Source: Streptomyces werraensis
GTDB lineage: Bacteria > Actinomycetota > Actinomycetes > Streptomycetales > Streptomycetaceae
Assembly (NCBI GenBank): GCA_014656175.1
Contig: BNBX01000016.1
Coordinates: 1-64,000, forward strand
Direction of reading: 5' to 3'
DNA length: 64,000 nt
This document shows positions 26,279 through 35,939 of this stretch, piece by piece. Under the pieces are notes generated by a model. It ran no database searches, was not told the origin of the DNA, and saw nothing but the letters and a program-made list of their open reading frames with translations. Both the position numbers and the translations under genes were made by a program. Numbering within the stretch: position 1 is the stretch's first letter; each line of letters opens with the position of its first letter.

Positions 26279-27856
26279 GTGGGACAGCCCACCCCTGCCA
26301 CCGACGACGGCTGGTGGCGCTCCGCCGTCATCTACCAGGTGTACGTCCGCAGCTTCGCCGACGGCGACGGCGACGGCACCGGCGACCTGGCCGGCGTCCG
26401 CGCCCGCCTGCACTACCTCGCCGAACTGGGCGTCGACGCCCTGTGGTTCAACCCCTGGTACCGGTCCCCGATGAAGGACGGCGGCTACGACGTCGCCGAC
26501 TACCGCGCCGTCGACCCCGCCTTCGGCACGCTCGCCGAGGCGGAGAAACTCATCGCCGAGGCACGGCAGGCGGGCATCCGCACCATCGTCGACATCGTGC
26601 CCAACCATGTCTCCGACCAGCACCCCTGGTTCCGCGCGGCCCTCGCGGGCGGCCCCGAACGGGAACTGTTCCACTTCCGCCCCGGCCGCGGCGAGCACGG
26701 CGAACTCCCGCCCAACGACTGGCGGTCCGAGTTCGGCGGCCCCGCCTGGACCCGGCTGCCCGACGGCGACTGGTACCTGCACCTGTTCGCCCCCGAGCAG
26801 CCCGACCTCAACTGGGCCCACCCCGCCGTCCGTCAGGAACACGAGGACATCCTGCGCTTCTGGTTCGAGCGGGGCGTCGCCGGCGTCCGCATCGACTCCG
26901 CCGCCCTGCTCGCCAAGGACCCGGAGCTGCCCGACTTCACCGAGGGCCGCGACCCCCACCCCTACGTCGACCGCGACGAACTCCACGACGTCTACCGCGC
27001 ATGGCGCGCCGTCGCCGACGAGTACGGGGCCGTGTTCGTCGGCGAGGTCTGGCTCCCCGACACCGAACGCTTCGCCCGCTACCTGCGTCCCGACGAACTG
27101 CACACCGCCTTCAACTTCAACTTCATGACCTGCCCGTGGGACGCGGCCCGGCTGCGCACCTCCATCGACGACACCCTCGCCGAGCACGCCCCCGTCGGCG
27201 CCCCCGCCACCTGGGTGCTGTGCAACCACGACGTCACCCGCACCGTCACCCGCTACGGCCGCGCCGACACCGGCTTCGACTTCGCCACCAAGGCCTTCGG
27301 CACCCCCACCGACCTGGCCCTGGGCACCCGCCGGGCCCGCGCGGCGGCCCTGCTCTCCCTCGCCCTGCCCGGCGCGGTCTACGTCTACCAGGGCGAGGAA
27401 CTCGGCCTGCCCGAGGCGGACATCCCGCTGGACCGCATCGAGGACCCCATGCACGCGCGCTCCGGAGGCACCGACCCCGGCCGTGACGGGTGCAGGGTGC
27501 CGCTGCCCTGGGCGGCCGGCGAGCCGCACGCCGGGTTCGGCGGAGAACCCTGGCTGCCGCAGCCCGACGGCTGGGCCGCCTACGCGGCCGACCGGCAGGC
27601 CGAGGACCCCGCCTCCATGCTCAGCCTCTACCGCGCGGCGATCCGGTCGCGCACGGAGTTCGGCCACGGCCCGCTGACCTGGCTCCCCGCACCGGACGGC
27701 GTCCTCGCCTTCGCCCGCGCCGACGCCCTGTGCGTGGTCAACCTGGCGGACACGCCGGTCGACCTCCCCGACCACTCCGGGCTGCTCCTGGCCAGCGGCC
27801 CCCTCGACACCGCCGGGCGGCTGCCCGCCGACACCGCGGTCTGGCTGCGCGCCTGA
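26279..27856 (+). CDS. GH13 alpha-glucosidase (oligo-1,6/AglA-like)
   Basis: This 525-residue cytoplasmic GH13 enzyme has the usual motifs in order: DIVPNHVS, GVRIDSAALL (nucleophile Asp near 206), FVGEVWLP (acid/base Glu near 255) and CNHDVTR (transition-state Asp near 319). It lacks a signal peptide and follows the permeases, so it should split imported alpha-glucosides to glucose. The GTG start has AAAGG 7 nt upstream. Alpha-1,4 versus alpha-1,6 specificity cannot be set by eye. Confidence 0.9.
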   Translation: MGQPTPATDDGWWRSAVIYQVYVRSFADGDGDGTGDLAGVRARLHYLAELGVDALWFNPWYRSPMKDGGYDVADYRAVDPAFGTLAEAEKLIAEARQAGIRTIVDIVPNHVSDQHPWFRAALAGGPERELFHFRPGRGEHGELPPNDWRSEFGGPAWTRLPDGDWYLHLFAPEQPDLNWAHPAVRQEHEDILRFWFERGVAGVRIDSAALLAKDPELPDFTEGRDPHPYVDRDELHDVYRAWRAVADEYGAVFVGEVWLPDTERFARYLRPDELHTAFNFNFMTCPWDAARLRTSIDDTLAEHAPVGAPATWVLCNHDVTRTVTRYGRADTGFDFATKAFGTPTDLALGTRRARAAALLSLALPGAVYVYQGEELGLPEADIPLDRIEDPMHARSGGTDPGRDGCRVPLPWAAGEPHAGFGGEPWLPQPDGWAAYAADRQAEDPASMLSLYRAAIRSRTEFGHGPLTWLPAPDGVLAFARADALCVVNLADTPVDLPDHSGLLLASGPLDTAGRLPADTAVWLRA

Positions 27857-27905
27857 GCCGCGCCCCCGTCTGTCCCCGTACCCCCACCACGAAGGGACCA
27901 GCACC

Positions 27906-30074
27906 ATGACCACCCCCCGCACGACCCGTAAAAGCGTGCCGGCGGCGGCCACCGCCGTCGCCCTCGGCGCCGGCCTGCTCGTCGCCGTCGCCCCGGCGCC
28001 CGCCCACGCCGCGGCCGGCGCCACCCTCCCCTTCACCTCCGTCGAGGCGGAGACCGCCACCCACACCGGAAGCCGCATCGGCCCCGACCACACGCAAGGC
28101 ACCCTCGCCTCCGAGGCGTCCGGCCGCCAGGCGGTGCGCCTGAACGCGGGCCAGCGCGTGCAGTTCACCGTGCCGCGCGCCGCCAACGCCGTCACCGTGG
28201 CCTACAGCGTCCCCGACGGCCAGTCCGGCTCGATGGACGTCTACGTCAACGGGCAGCGGCTCGACCGAACCCTCCCGGTCACCTCCAAGTACTCCTACGT
28301 CGACACCCCGTGGATCCCGGGCGCCCGCACCCACCACCTCTACGCCAACGCGCGCATGCTGCTCGGCCGGGACGTGCGTGCGGGCGACACCGTCGCCTTC
28401 CAGGCCACGAACGTGCAGGTCACCGTGGACGTCGCCGACTTCGAGCAGGCTCCCGGCGCCGCCACCCGCCCCTCCGGTTCCGTCTCCGTCACCGACAAGG
28501 GCGCCGACCCCACCGGGCAGGGCGACTCCACCCAGGCGTTCCGCGAGGCCATCGCCGCCGCCCAGGGCGGGACCGTGTGGATCCCGCCAGGGGAGTACCG
28601 GCTGACCTCGTCCCTGAACGGCGTCCAGAACGTCACTCTCCAGGGCGCGGGCCACTGGCACTCGGTGGTGCGCACCTCCCGCTTCATCGACCAGGCGGCC
28701 TCCTCCGGCAACGTCCACATCAGGGACTTCGCCGTGATCGGCGAGGTCACCGAGCGCGTCGACTCCAGCCCGGACAACTTCGTCAACGGCTCCCTCGGCC
28801 CGGGTTCGACCGTCTCCGGGATGTGGCTCCAGCACCTCAAGGTGGGGCTCTGGCTGACCGGTAACAACGACAACCTCGTCGTCGAGAACAGCCGCTTCCT
28901 CGACATGACCGCCGACGGCCTCAACCTCAACGGCAACGCCCGCGGGGTGAAGGTCCGCAACAACTTCCTGCGCAACCAGGGCGACGACGCCCTCGCCATG
29001 TGGTCGCTGAACGCGCCCGACGTGAACAGCGTCTTCGAGAACAACACGATCACCCAGCCGAACCTCGCCAACGGCATCGCGATCTACGGCGGCACCGACA
29101 TCACCGTCCGGAACAACCTGATCGCCGACACCAACGCCCTCGGCAGCGGCATCGCGATCTCCAACCAGAAGTTCCTCGACCCGTTCCACCCGCTGTCCGG
29201 CACCATCACCGTCGACGGCAACACCCTGGTGCGCACGGGCGCGATGAACCCCAACTGGAACCACCCGATGGGCGCCGTGCGCGTCGACTCCTACGACAGC
29301 GCCATCGACGCCCAGGTCCGGATCACCAACACCACGATCACCGACAGCCCGTACAGCGCCTTCGAGTTCGTCTCCGGCAGCTGACGCGGCCTCCCCGCCC
29401 GGAACATCACCGTCGACGGCGCCACCGTGAACCGCGTCGGGACGGTCGTCGTGCAGGCGGAGACCCAAGGAGCCGCCACCTTCCGGAACGTCACCGCGAC
29501 CGGCGTCGGCTCCGCCGGGATCTACAACTGCCCCTACCCGGCGGGCTCCGGCGCCTTCACCGTCACCGACGGCGGCGGCAACTCCGGCTGGAGCAGCACC
29601 TGGTCCGACTGCTCCACCTGGCCCGAGCCCGGCCAGGGCGAACCGGGACCCGACCCGGACCGCAACCTCGCCCTGAACCGCCCGGCCACCGCCACCGGCT
29701 CGCAGGACGTGTACACCCCCGGCAAGGCCGTCGACGGCGACGCGAACACCTACTGGGAGTCCGCCAACCACGCCTTTCCGCAGAGTCTGACGATCGACCT
29801 GGGCGCCACCCGAGCCGTGCGCCGGGTGGTGCTGAAGCTGCCACCGCAGGCCGCGTGGCAGGCCCGTACCCAGACCCTGTCCGTGCAGGGCAGCACCGAC
29901 GGCTCCGCGTACACGACGCTGGCCGCCCCCCGCGAGTACCGCTTCGACCCGGCGACCGGCAACACGGTGACCGTCCCGGTCGACGGCAGCCTGCGCCGTC
30001 TGCGGCTGCACGTCACCGGCAACACCGGCTGGCCCGCCGCCCAGTTCAGCGAGGTCGAGGTGTACGGGTCCTGA
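27906..30074 (+). pseudogene. secreted GH87-like alpha-1,3-glucanase/mycodextranase, interrupted by in-frame TGA at 29382
   Basis: The frame runs 723 codons with one internal stop. The first part (492 aa) has a Sec signal ending AHAAA, an N-terminal CBM6/35-like beta-sandwich, and a right-handed beta-helix. The beta-helix carries the putative catalytic aspartates of GH87 in TADGLNLNG (near 337) and QGDDALAMWS (D360, D361). After the TGA the same frame continues without shift: the end of the beta-helix (ARNITVDGATVNRVGTVVVQ), an acidic linker and a C-terminal F5/8-type-C binding domain (ALNRPATATGSQDVYTPGKAVDGD). Codon bias is normal on both sides, so the stop looks recent or a sequence error. 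The catalytic residues lie before the stop, but the helix end and binding module are lost. Reinitiation at GTG 29427 is possible. It should act upstream of the ABC importer and alpha-glucosidase. Confidence 0.8.
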
Positions 30075-30098
30075 CGGACCTGACGTTCGCGGGCGGGG

Positions 30099-31001
30099 TC
30101 AGCGGCCGGCGAGCAGGCCCCGCCCGCGCAGCACGCGCCGCTCCAGCGGGCTGAAGATCAGCAGGTCGATGGCGATGCCGACGCACAGGATCAGCAGGAT
30201 CGCCAGGAACACCTGCGACATGCTGCTGTTGTTGCGTCCGTTCTCCAGCAACTGGCCGAGGCCGACGCCGAGATCGGGCGAGGAGGCGATGATCTCGGCG
30301 GCCATCAGCGAGCGCCAGGAGAACGCCCAGCCCTGCTTGAGACCGGCCACATATCCGGGGAGCGCGGCGGGCATCACGATGTACCGGGCGCCGCGCAGCC
30401 CGGTCGCCCCCAGGGTGCGCCCTGCGCGCAGGAAGAGGGGCGGGATCTGGTCGATGCCCGCCACCAGGCCGTTGGCGACGGACGGCACCGCGCCGAGCAG
30501 GATCACCGCGTACATCATCGAGTCGTTCAGACCCAGCCAGATCACGGCGGGCGGCACCCAGGCGACCGACGGCAGCGACTGCAGACCCGAGAGGATCGGG
30601 CCGATGGCCGCCCGGACGAAGCTCACCCGCGCCACCAGCAGCCCGAGCGGGGTGCCGATGGCGAGCGCCAGCAGGAAGCCGAGCAGGCCGCGCGAGACGG
30701 ACGTCCAGATGTAGTCGAGCAACGTGCCCTGCAGCCAGGCCTCGCGCACCTCGCCCCACACGTCGGAGGGGGAGGCGAGCTTGTACGGGGGCGCGACCTC
30801 CGCCCAGACCAGGATCTGCCACACCGCCAGCACCAGCGCGACGGCCGTGACCGGCGGCAGCACCTTGCGCAGCAGGGTCTCGCGCAGTGGGGTGCGGACC
30901 GTCTGCGCCGATTCCAGCGCGTCGAGGCCCGCGAGGTCGTCCGGGGCCTGGGGTGCGGCGGTCCTCTCGGTGACGCCGGCGGCTTTCTCAGTGCTGGCCA
31001 T
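30099..31001 (-). CDS. sulfonate/taurine-type ABC transporter permease (SsuC/TauC-like)
   Basis: This 300-residue permease has six predicted helices and the family loop near TLGATGLRGARYIVMPAALPGY. It belongs to the nitrate/sulfonate/taurine class. The ATG at 31001 follows GGGGAG and overlaps the ATPase gene by 14 bp. An in-frame GTG at 31019 is a less likely start. With the ATPase and binding protein upstream it forms a complete importer in a sulfur-related region behind a sulfur leader peptide. Confidence 0.9.
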   Translation of the reverse strand: MASTEKAAGVTERTAAPQAPDDLAGLDALESAQTVRTPLRETLLRKVLPPVTAVALVLAVWQILVWAEVAPPYKLASPSDVWGEVREAWLQGTLLDYIWTSVSRGLLGFLLALAIGTPLGLLVARVSFVRAAIGPILSGLQSLPSVAWVPPAVIWLGLNDSMMYAVILLGAVPSVANGLVAGIDQIPPLFLRAGRTLGATGLRGARYIVMPAALPGYVAGLKQGWAFSWRSLMAAEIIASSPDLGVGLGQLLENGRNNSSMSQVFLAILLILCVGIAIDLLIFSPLERRVLRGRGLLAGR

Positions 31002-31785
31002 GGCGGCGGATCTCCCCACGCAGTTCTTCGGTGATCTCGGCGGACAGCTCGGCGACGGCGGCGTCCTCCAGGCGGCGCGGCTGCGCCAGGTCCACCGTCC
31101 ACTGCCGGGCGATGCGGCCCGGCCGGGACGACAGCAGGACGACGCGCTGGGCGAGCCGCACCGCCTCGCGCACGTTGTGCGTCACGAACAGCACCGACAG
31201 GCCCGTCTCCCGCCAGATGCGGGTCAGTTCGTCGTGCAGCACGTCCCGGGTGATGGCGTCGAGCGCGGCGAACGGCTCGTCCATCAGCAGCAGCCGGCTG
31301 TCCTGGGCGAGCGCGCGGGCCAGGGCGACGCGCTGGCGCATGCCGCCGGACAGTTCGTGCACCCGCTTGCCGTGCGCGTCCTTCAGCCGCACCAGCTCCA
31401 GCAGCCGCTCCGCCTCCTGACGGCGCTCCGGCTTGCCCACCCCGCGCAGCCTCAGCGCGAGTTCGATGTTCTTGCCCGCGGTCAGCCACGGGAACAGGGC
31501 GTGCTCCTGGAACATCAGGGCGGGCCGGCCGTCGGTGCCGATGGTGCCGGCGGACGGCCGGTCGAGCCCGGCGACCAGGTTGAGCAGGGTGGACTTGCCG
31601 CACCCCGAGGCGCCCAGGAGGGTGACGAACTCGCCGGGCGCGACATCGAGAGTGATGTCGTCCAGCACGAGCTGTCGTCCGCCCGGTGCGCCGGGGGCGG
31701 GAAAGGACTTCGAGACGTGCTCGACCCGTGCGGCGTACTCCGCCGTCGCGGTGTCCTCGGCCGTCCCGGCCATCGTGGTGGCCAT
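30988..31785 (-). CDS. sulfonate/taurine-type ABC transporter ATPase (SsuB/TauB-like)
   Basis: This 265-residue ATPase has Walker A GASGCGKST, signature LSGGMRQR, Walker B LLLMDEPF and the H-loop VTHN. It powers uptake by the adjacent permease. The ATG at 31785 was chosen over a GTG at 31794 because AGGAGG lies exactly 8 nt before it. The gap to the binding-protein gene is 40 bp. Confidence 0.93.
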   Translation of the reverse strand: MATTMAGTAEDTATAEYAARVEHVSKSFPAPGAPGGRQLVLDDITLDVAPGEFVTLLGASGCGKSTLLNLVAGLDRPSAGTIGTDGRPALMFQEHALFPWLTAGKNIELALRLRGVGKPERRQEAERLLELVRLKDAHGKRVHELSGGMRQRVALARALAQDSRLLLMDEPFAALDAITRDVLHDELTRIWRETGLSVLFVTHNVREAVRLAQRVVLLSSRPGRIARQWTVDLAQPRRLEDAAVAELSAEITEELRGEIRRHGQH

Positions 31786-31825
31786 GGTCGTCACCTCCTG
31801 GGGATGCGTCGGGGTGCGGGCGTGG

Positions 31826-32932
31826 TCAGCTGACGCCGAGTCCGGCGTCGTCGACCTCCGCCTTGCCCTCGGCCTTGAGCACCTTGTTGAGCGGCTTGAG
31901 GTCGTAGATGCCCTTCAGGTCGGGCTTCTCCAGCAGGCCGGCCGACACCGCGTGCGCGGCCTGGGCGTCGAGGGTGGAGGCCAGCGGGTCGTCGAGGAAG
32001 GTGATGGACTCCCACGCCGGGTTGAGGACCTCGTCCGGCAGGGCCTTGCCGGACAGCTTCTCCAGCGCCTTGTTCGCGGACGCCTTGGCCTCGTCGGGAT
32101 GGGCGTTGATCCACGCGTTGGTCTTCACCGAGCCGCGCAGCACTGCCTCGACGACGTCCGGGTGCTCCTTGAGGAACTCCTGCGACACGATGATGTTGGT
32201 GATCACGAACTTCTTGTCGGGCCAGATCTCGGACTCGTCGAGCAGTACCTTCGCACCCTCCGCGACCAGCTTGGACGCGGTGGGCTCGGGCACCCAGGCG
32301 CCGTCGACGGAGCCGGACTTGTAGGCGTCCGGGGTGATCTTGTTGTCGGTGCGCACCACGGACACGTCGCCCTTGCCGCTCTCGGCGTCGACCTTCCAGC
32401 CCTTCTCGGCGATCCAGTGCAGGAAGGCCACGTCCTGGGTGTTGCCGAGCTGCGGCGTGGCGATCTTCTTGCCCTTGAGGTCGTCCAGAGTCTTGATCTT
32501 GTCCGGGTTCACCACGAGCTTCACGCCGCCGGAGGCCGAACCGCTGATGATGCGCAGGTTCTTGCCGCCCGACTTGGTGTAGCCGTTGATGGACGGTGAG
32601 GGACCGATCCAGCCGATGTCGATGGACCCGGCGTTGAGCGCCTCGATCTCGGACGGACCGGCGTTGAACGTCGACGCCTTGATCCTGGTGCCGCCCAGCT
32701 CCTTCTGGAGCAGGCCCTCCTGCACGCCGACCAGGGCGGTGGCGTGCGTGAGGTTCGGGAAGTAGCCGATCTTGACCTCGGAGGCGGAGAGCTTCTTCGC
32801 GTCCGCCGCGACCTCCGCCTGCGGGGCGTCGTCCGCGGCGTCGGAACCGTAGCCGCAGGCGGTGAGCAGGAGCGGGAGGGCCGCTACGGCGGCGACGGTG
32901 CGCAGGATGGTGAGCGGTCGTGCGGCAGACAC
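31826..32932 (-). CDS. aliphatic sulfonate-type ABC transporter binding lipoprotein (SsuA-like)
   Basis: This 368-residue lipoprotein (lipobox LTAC, C26) has the NMT1/SsuA-type fold: KIGYFPNLTHATALVGVQEG at the start of the mature domain and IDIGWIGPSPSINGY as the ligand-cleft segment. Its likely ligands are organosulfonates, inferred from the sulfur neighbourhood and the leader peptide 186 nt upstream. Nitrate or taurine are alternatives for this family. GTG 32932 follows GAGAGG. Confidence 0.9.
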   Translation of the reverse strand: MSAARPLTILRTVAAVAALPLLLTACGYGSDAADDAPQAEVAADAKKLSASEVKIGYFPNLTHATALVGVQEGLLQKELGGTRIKASTFNAGPSEIEALNAGSIDIGWIGPSPSINGYTKSGGKNLRIISGSASGGVKLVVNPDKIKTLDDLKGKKIATPQLGNTQDVAFLHWIAEKGWKVDAESGKGDVSVVRTDNKITPDAYKSGSVDGAWVPEPTASKLVAEGAKVLLDESEIWPDKKFVITNIIVSQEFLKEHPDVVEAVLRGSVKTNAWINAHPDEAKASANKALEKLSGKALPDEVLNPAWESITFLDDPLASTLDAQAAHAVSAGLLEKPDLKGIYDLKPLNKVLKAEGKAEVDDAGLGVS

Positions 32933-33118
32933 GGAGGTGTCCTCTCGGGAAAGGGCGGTTCGGGACGTTGCCGGCGTACGGGCATGTGCTCAGGGGCGTG
33001 CGCCCGCGCGGGCCGTCGGGCCTGCCTCGCGGGGACGGTCGGCGGCCGTGCAGCGGTGTGCGGGTGCGCAGCGAGCGGGCTGAGAGGGGGCGCGGCCGGA
33101 CGTGGTTCCGGCGGGGCC

Positions 33119-33220
33119 TCAGACCGGCCGACAGATGGCGCTGGACGTGCGGCCGAAGTCGATGTGGCGGCGCGAGGTCAGCAGGAGGCGTGCGGCGACG
33201 TCGTACGGACGCGCGGTCAT
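33119..33220 (-). CDS. sulfur leader peptide 1 (33 aa), upstream of sulfonate ABC genes
   Basis: The short gene starts at ATG 33220 behind a perfect AGGAGG and encodes a peptide ending SRRHIDFGRTSSAICRPV. This matches the actinobacterial leader peptides with the core RRRHVDL/F-x-R-V...C that precede sulfur-assimilation and sulfur-uptake genes and are thought to act in attenuation. The single cysteine near the end would be the sensed residue. The binding-protein gene begins 186 nt downstream. A small hairpin (GCCGGA / TCCGGC, 33095-33112) lies between them. Confidence 0.85.
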   Translation of the reverse strand: MTARPYDVAARLLLTSRRHIDFGRTSSAICRPV

Positions 33221-33245
33221 GGCCACCTCCTGGATCCCTAGTTTT

Positions 33246-33262
33246 CCTACCTGGCTGCTAGG
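33246..33262. promoter_or_regulatory. sulfur-island element A (CCTA-N9-TAGG), copy 1
   Basis: CCTA at 33246 and TAGG at 33259 flank 9 bp, 26 nt upstream of leader 1. A second, larger inverted repeat shares the right arm: GATCCCTAG (33233-33241) with CTAGGGATC (33258-33266). The same CCTA-N9-TAGG element precedes the other leader peptides of the island at 36766 and 38582. Confidence 0.6.
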
Positions 33263-33321
33263 GATCGTGGCAGAAAGCAGCCCCCACCCCAAGAGGCAGC
33301 TCATATGATGGACGACGGTTG

Positions 33322-33334
33322 CTCACATGGTGAG
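33322..33334. promoter_or_regulatory. sulfur-island element B (CTCAC-N3-GTGAG), copy 1
   Basis: CTCACATGGTGAG is a 13-bp perfect inverted repeat (5+3+5), 60 bp upstream of element A copy 1. Related copies occur at 38498 (perfect) and 36798 (degenerate right arm). Confidence 0.55.
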
Positions 33335-33357
33335 AAACGCCTGGTCGGCGCCTGGCG

Positions 33358-33816
33358 TCAGGGATTCACCCAGGCCTTCGGGGCGTCCGCCAACGCGGCC
33401 ACCCCGGCGGGAAGTCGGGACGACGCCACGTCGGCGAGGGACACGCCCTCCAGGATCTGGCGCACGTTCGACCGCAGCGCGATCCACAGGGGCAGCAGCG
33501 ACTCGGCGGGACCGGAGTAGGACAGCTCGGGCGGGCGGACGCCGCGCACCGAGACCAGCGGCCCCTCCACGACGCGGATGACGTCGGCGATGCTGATCGC
33601 GTCGGCGGGCTTCGCCAGCCGGTACCCGCCGTTCCCGCCGCGCTGGCTCACCACGAGCCCGCCCCGGCGCATGTCGTTGAGGATGCTCTCCAGGAACTTG
33701 TGCGGGATGTCCTGGGCGTCGGCGATCGCCTCGGCCTTGAGCGGCCCGTCGTCCCCGGACGACGCGAGTTGCAGCGCGGCGCGTACCGCGTAGTCCGCCC
33801 TGGCTGAGATCCGCAT
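33358..33816 (-). CDS. Rrf2-family regulator without cysteines (CymR-like)
   Basis: This 152-residue Rrf2 protein has an N-terminal winged helix (ADYAVRAALQLA ... KFLESILNDMRRGGLVVSQRGGNGGYRLA) and a short dimerisation tail. It has no cysteine at all, so it cannot hold the Fe-S cluster of IscR or NsrR and resembles the CymR branch that senses sulfur status through protein or metabolite contact. It lies between the sulfonate importer and the TauE-type permease. It is a candidate binder of element A. Confidence 0.88.
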   Translation of the reverse strand: MRISARADYAVRAALQLASSGDDGPLKAEAIADAQDIPHKFLESILNDMRRGGLVVSQRGGNGGYRLAKPADAISIADVIRVVEGPLVSVRGVRPPELSYSGPAESLLPLWIALRSNVRQILEGVSLADVASSRLPAGVAALADAPKAWVNP

Positions 33817-33880
33817 GCGCTCATTATCCCGTACGGCCCGCGCCGCCCTCCACCCGCGGTCGGGGGCGCGCAGCCGGTGG

Positions 33881-34663
33881 TCAGCCCAGCGCCTGCACGG
33901 CGTAGAGCACGCCCACCGCCGTGGCGAGGGAGCCCAGCAGCAGGCGCAGCCCGGTTTCGGGCAGCCGGGGCTGGAGCCGCGCCCCGAGATACCCGCCGAT
34001 CAGCCCGCCCAGCCCGCAGGCCAGCCCCAGGTACCAGTCCGGGGCCACGTCGCCGGTGCCCGCCAGGGACAGCAGCGCGAAGGCGCCCGCGCCCGCCACG
34101 GACGTCACGAAGGTCGAGGCCAGCGCCGCCGGGGCCACCCGCGCCACGGACATGCCCCGCCCGACCAGCAGCGGCCCGAGCAACGAGCCCCCGCCGATGC
34201 CGTAGACCCCGCCGACGGCGCCGACCGCCAGGGCCAGCCCGGTCACGGCGCGCGGCGACGGCTCTTTGCCCCCGGCGCCACGAGCGGGTCTCACCGTGCG
34301 CCGGATCAGCCACAGCCCGAGCGGCACCAGCAGGACGGCGATCAGCAGACGGAAGACCGTGGCGCCCGGGACGGCGAACACCCGCACGGCGGCGCCCACG
34401 ACCACCCCGGGCAGGGTCCCGCTCACCAGACGGCGGGTCAGCGGGTCCCGCAGCAGGCCCGTGCGGTGGTGCCGCAGCAGCGCGCCCGGCCCGGCCACCA
34501 CGTTGAACAGCAGGTTCGTCGGCGTGACCGCCGGGCTCGGCACCCCGAGGACGCTGAGCTGCACCGGCAGCAGGAACACCGCGCCGGACACCCCCGCGGG
34601 CGTGGTCGCCACGGAGATGACCAGGCCCGCGGCCAGTCCGGCGAGTCCGGTGGACCAGGTCAC
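33881..34663 (-). CDS. TauE/SafE-family membrane permease
   Basis: This 260-residue protein has about eight hydrophobic helices in two repeats, with the glycine-rich family segments near GVSGAVFLLPVQLSVLGV and GVYGIGGGSLLGPLLV. Family members move sulfite, sulfoacetate or related organic acids. Beside a desulfonating monooxygenase and a sulfite oxidase, sulfite export is the best guess. It starts at GTG 34663, 30 bp after the monooxygenase gene. Confidence 0.85.
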   Translation of the reverse strand: MTWSTGLAGLAAGLVISVATTPAGVSGAVFLLPVQLSVLGVPSPAVTPTNLLFNVVAGPGALLRHHRTGLLRDPLTRRLVSGTLPGVVVGAAVRVFAVPGATVFRLLIAVLLVPLGLWLIRRTVRPARGAGGKEPSPRAVTGLALAVGAVGGVYGIGGGSLLGPLLVGRGMSVARVAPAALASTFVTSVAGAGAFALLSLAGTGDVAPDWYLGLACGLGGLIGGYLGARLQPRLPETGLRLLLGSLATAVGVLYAVQALG

Positions 34664-34693
34664 GGCATGTCCTAGGAGAGGGTCCTCGAGGGA

Positions 34694-35926
34694 TCAGGCG
34701 GGCAGGACGAACGGGGGATGGGCGCCGTTGAGGAAGTAGTCCCCGACGTCACGCAGCCGGTGCGCGACGGGCTCGTACAGGGTATGCGTCCGGGCGTTGC
34801 GCCAGAACCGGTCGAAGCCGAGCCGCGCGGACGCCGAGCGGGGGCCGACGATGTCGAGCGCGCGGGTGGCGGACTCCTGCGCCGCCCGGGAGGCCGCGGT
34901 CTCGGCCATGGACACCAGCGCGGACACGTCCGCGTACTCGTCGTACGTCAGGTCCTCACCGCGCTCCAGCCCTCGCCGCACGGCGTCAAGGGCCTGGTCG
35001 CACAGCGCGGACGCGGAGCGGGCGAGCACGGTCAGCTCGCCGTACGCGGTGAGCACCTGCGGGTCGTCGTGCGCGCCGGCGGACGGGACGGGCTGCCACG
35101 GACGGTGCCCGGCCCTGCTGTACTCGCGCACCTCGGCCAGCACCCCTTCGGCCATGCCGAGCAGCAGCTGCACGGAGAACAGCCGGCCCACGGGCGCGGC
35201 CAGGGCGGCCCGCGGGACCAGGTGGTCCTCGTCCTCGGACAGCGAGCCCAGGACGTCGTCGGCGCCCACCGGCACGTCGTCGAACTCCACGCTGCCGCCG
35301 CCCGCGAGCCGCAGTCCGAAGGTGTCGCCCGCCGCGTCGACCGCCACGCCCCTGCGGGCCGGGTCCACCACGACGGCCAGGGGTTCGCCGGTGTCCTCCC
35401 GTACCGCGCGCACGGCGAGGCGGTCGGCCACCAGCACCCCCGCCGGGTAGCTCTGACGGCCGCCGAGCGCCAGGCCGCGGGATGTGCGGGTCAGCGTCAA
35501 CGACGGGTCCTGCGGGGCGAACCCGCCACCCCAGCACCATTGTCGGGCCGCCGAGTGCTCCGCCGTCCGCAGGGCCGTCGCGGGGTCGCCGAAGAACCGG
35601 GCGCTCCACGACAGGAAGTAGTGGGAGCCGAGGAGCTGTCCTATGGCGCCGTCGGCCGTGGAGATCTCCCGCACCACCGCGTACGCCGTGTCCCAGTCCG
35701 CACCCGCTCCGCCCGGCCCGGCCGGTGTGAGCAGGGTCAGCAGCCCCGCCTCGCGCAGTCGGGACACCTCGTCGACGGGGGCCTTGCCGGCCTGTTCCCG
35801 GACCACGGTGTCCGTGGCCAGGTCGTCCGCCGCCTCGCGGGCCACGCGCAGCCAGTGCGCCCGGCCGTGCGCGACGGGTTCGGCCGGGGGTGCGGGGCGG
35901 GTCGGCGCGGCGGCGGCAGGGCACAT
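34694..35926 (-). CDS. SfnB/DszC-like flavin monooxygenase (acyl-CoA dehydrogenase fold)
   Basis: This 410-residue protein of the acyl-CoA dehydrogenase superfamily resembles the FMNH2-dependent sulfur-acquisition monooxygenases (SfnB, DszC) rather than true dehydrogenases: it has the LGSHYFLSW segment and lacks an obvious catalytic glutamate. The expected role is oxygenolytic release of sulfite from sulfones or sulfonates. A partner flavin reductase is not encoded nearby. It lies 13 bp after the winged-helix gene in one unit behind leader 2. An acyl-CoA dehydrogenase-type N-hydroxylase is an alternative reading. Confidence 0.8.
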   Translation of the reverse strand: MCPAAAAPTRPAPPAEPVAHGRAHWLRVAREAADDLATDTVVREQAGKAPVDEVSRLREAGLLTLLTPAGPGGAGADWDTAYAVVREISTADGAIGQLLGSHYFLSWSARFFGDPATALRTAEHSAARQWCWGGGFAPQDPSLTLTRTSRGLALGGRQSYPAGVLVADRLAVRAVREDTGEPLAVVVDPARRGVAVDAAGDTFGLRLAGGGSVEFDDVPVGADDVLGSLSEDEDHLVPRAALAAPVGRLFSVQLLLGMAEGVLAEVREYSRAGHRPWQPVPSAGAHDDPQVLTAYGELTVLARSASALCDQALDAVRRGLERGEDLTYDEYADVSALVSMAETAASRAAQESATRALDIVGPRSASARLGFDRFWRNARTHTLYEPVAHRLRDVGDYFLNGAHPPFVLPA

Positions 35927-35939
35927 GGCGGTGCTCTCC

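Noticed and set aside
29382..29384. TGA in the GH87-like gene read as selenocysteine
   Set aside because: The family has no selenocysteine members, the position is a loop between domains rather than an active site, and no convincing bacterial SECIS hairpin follows directly.
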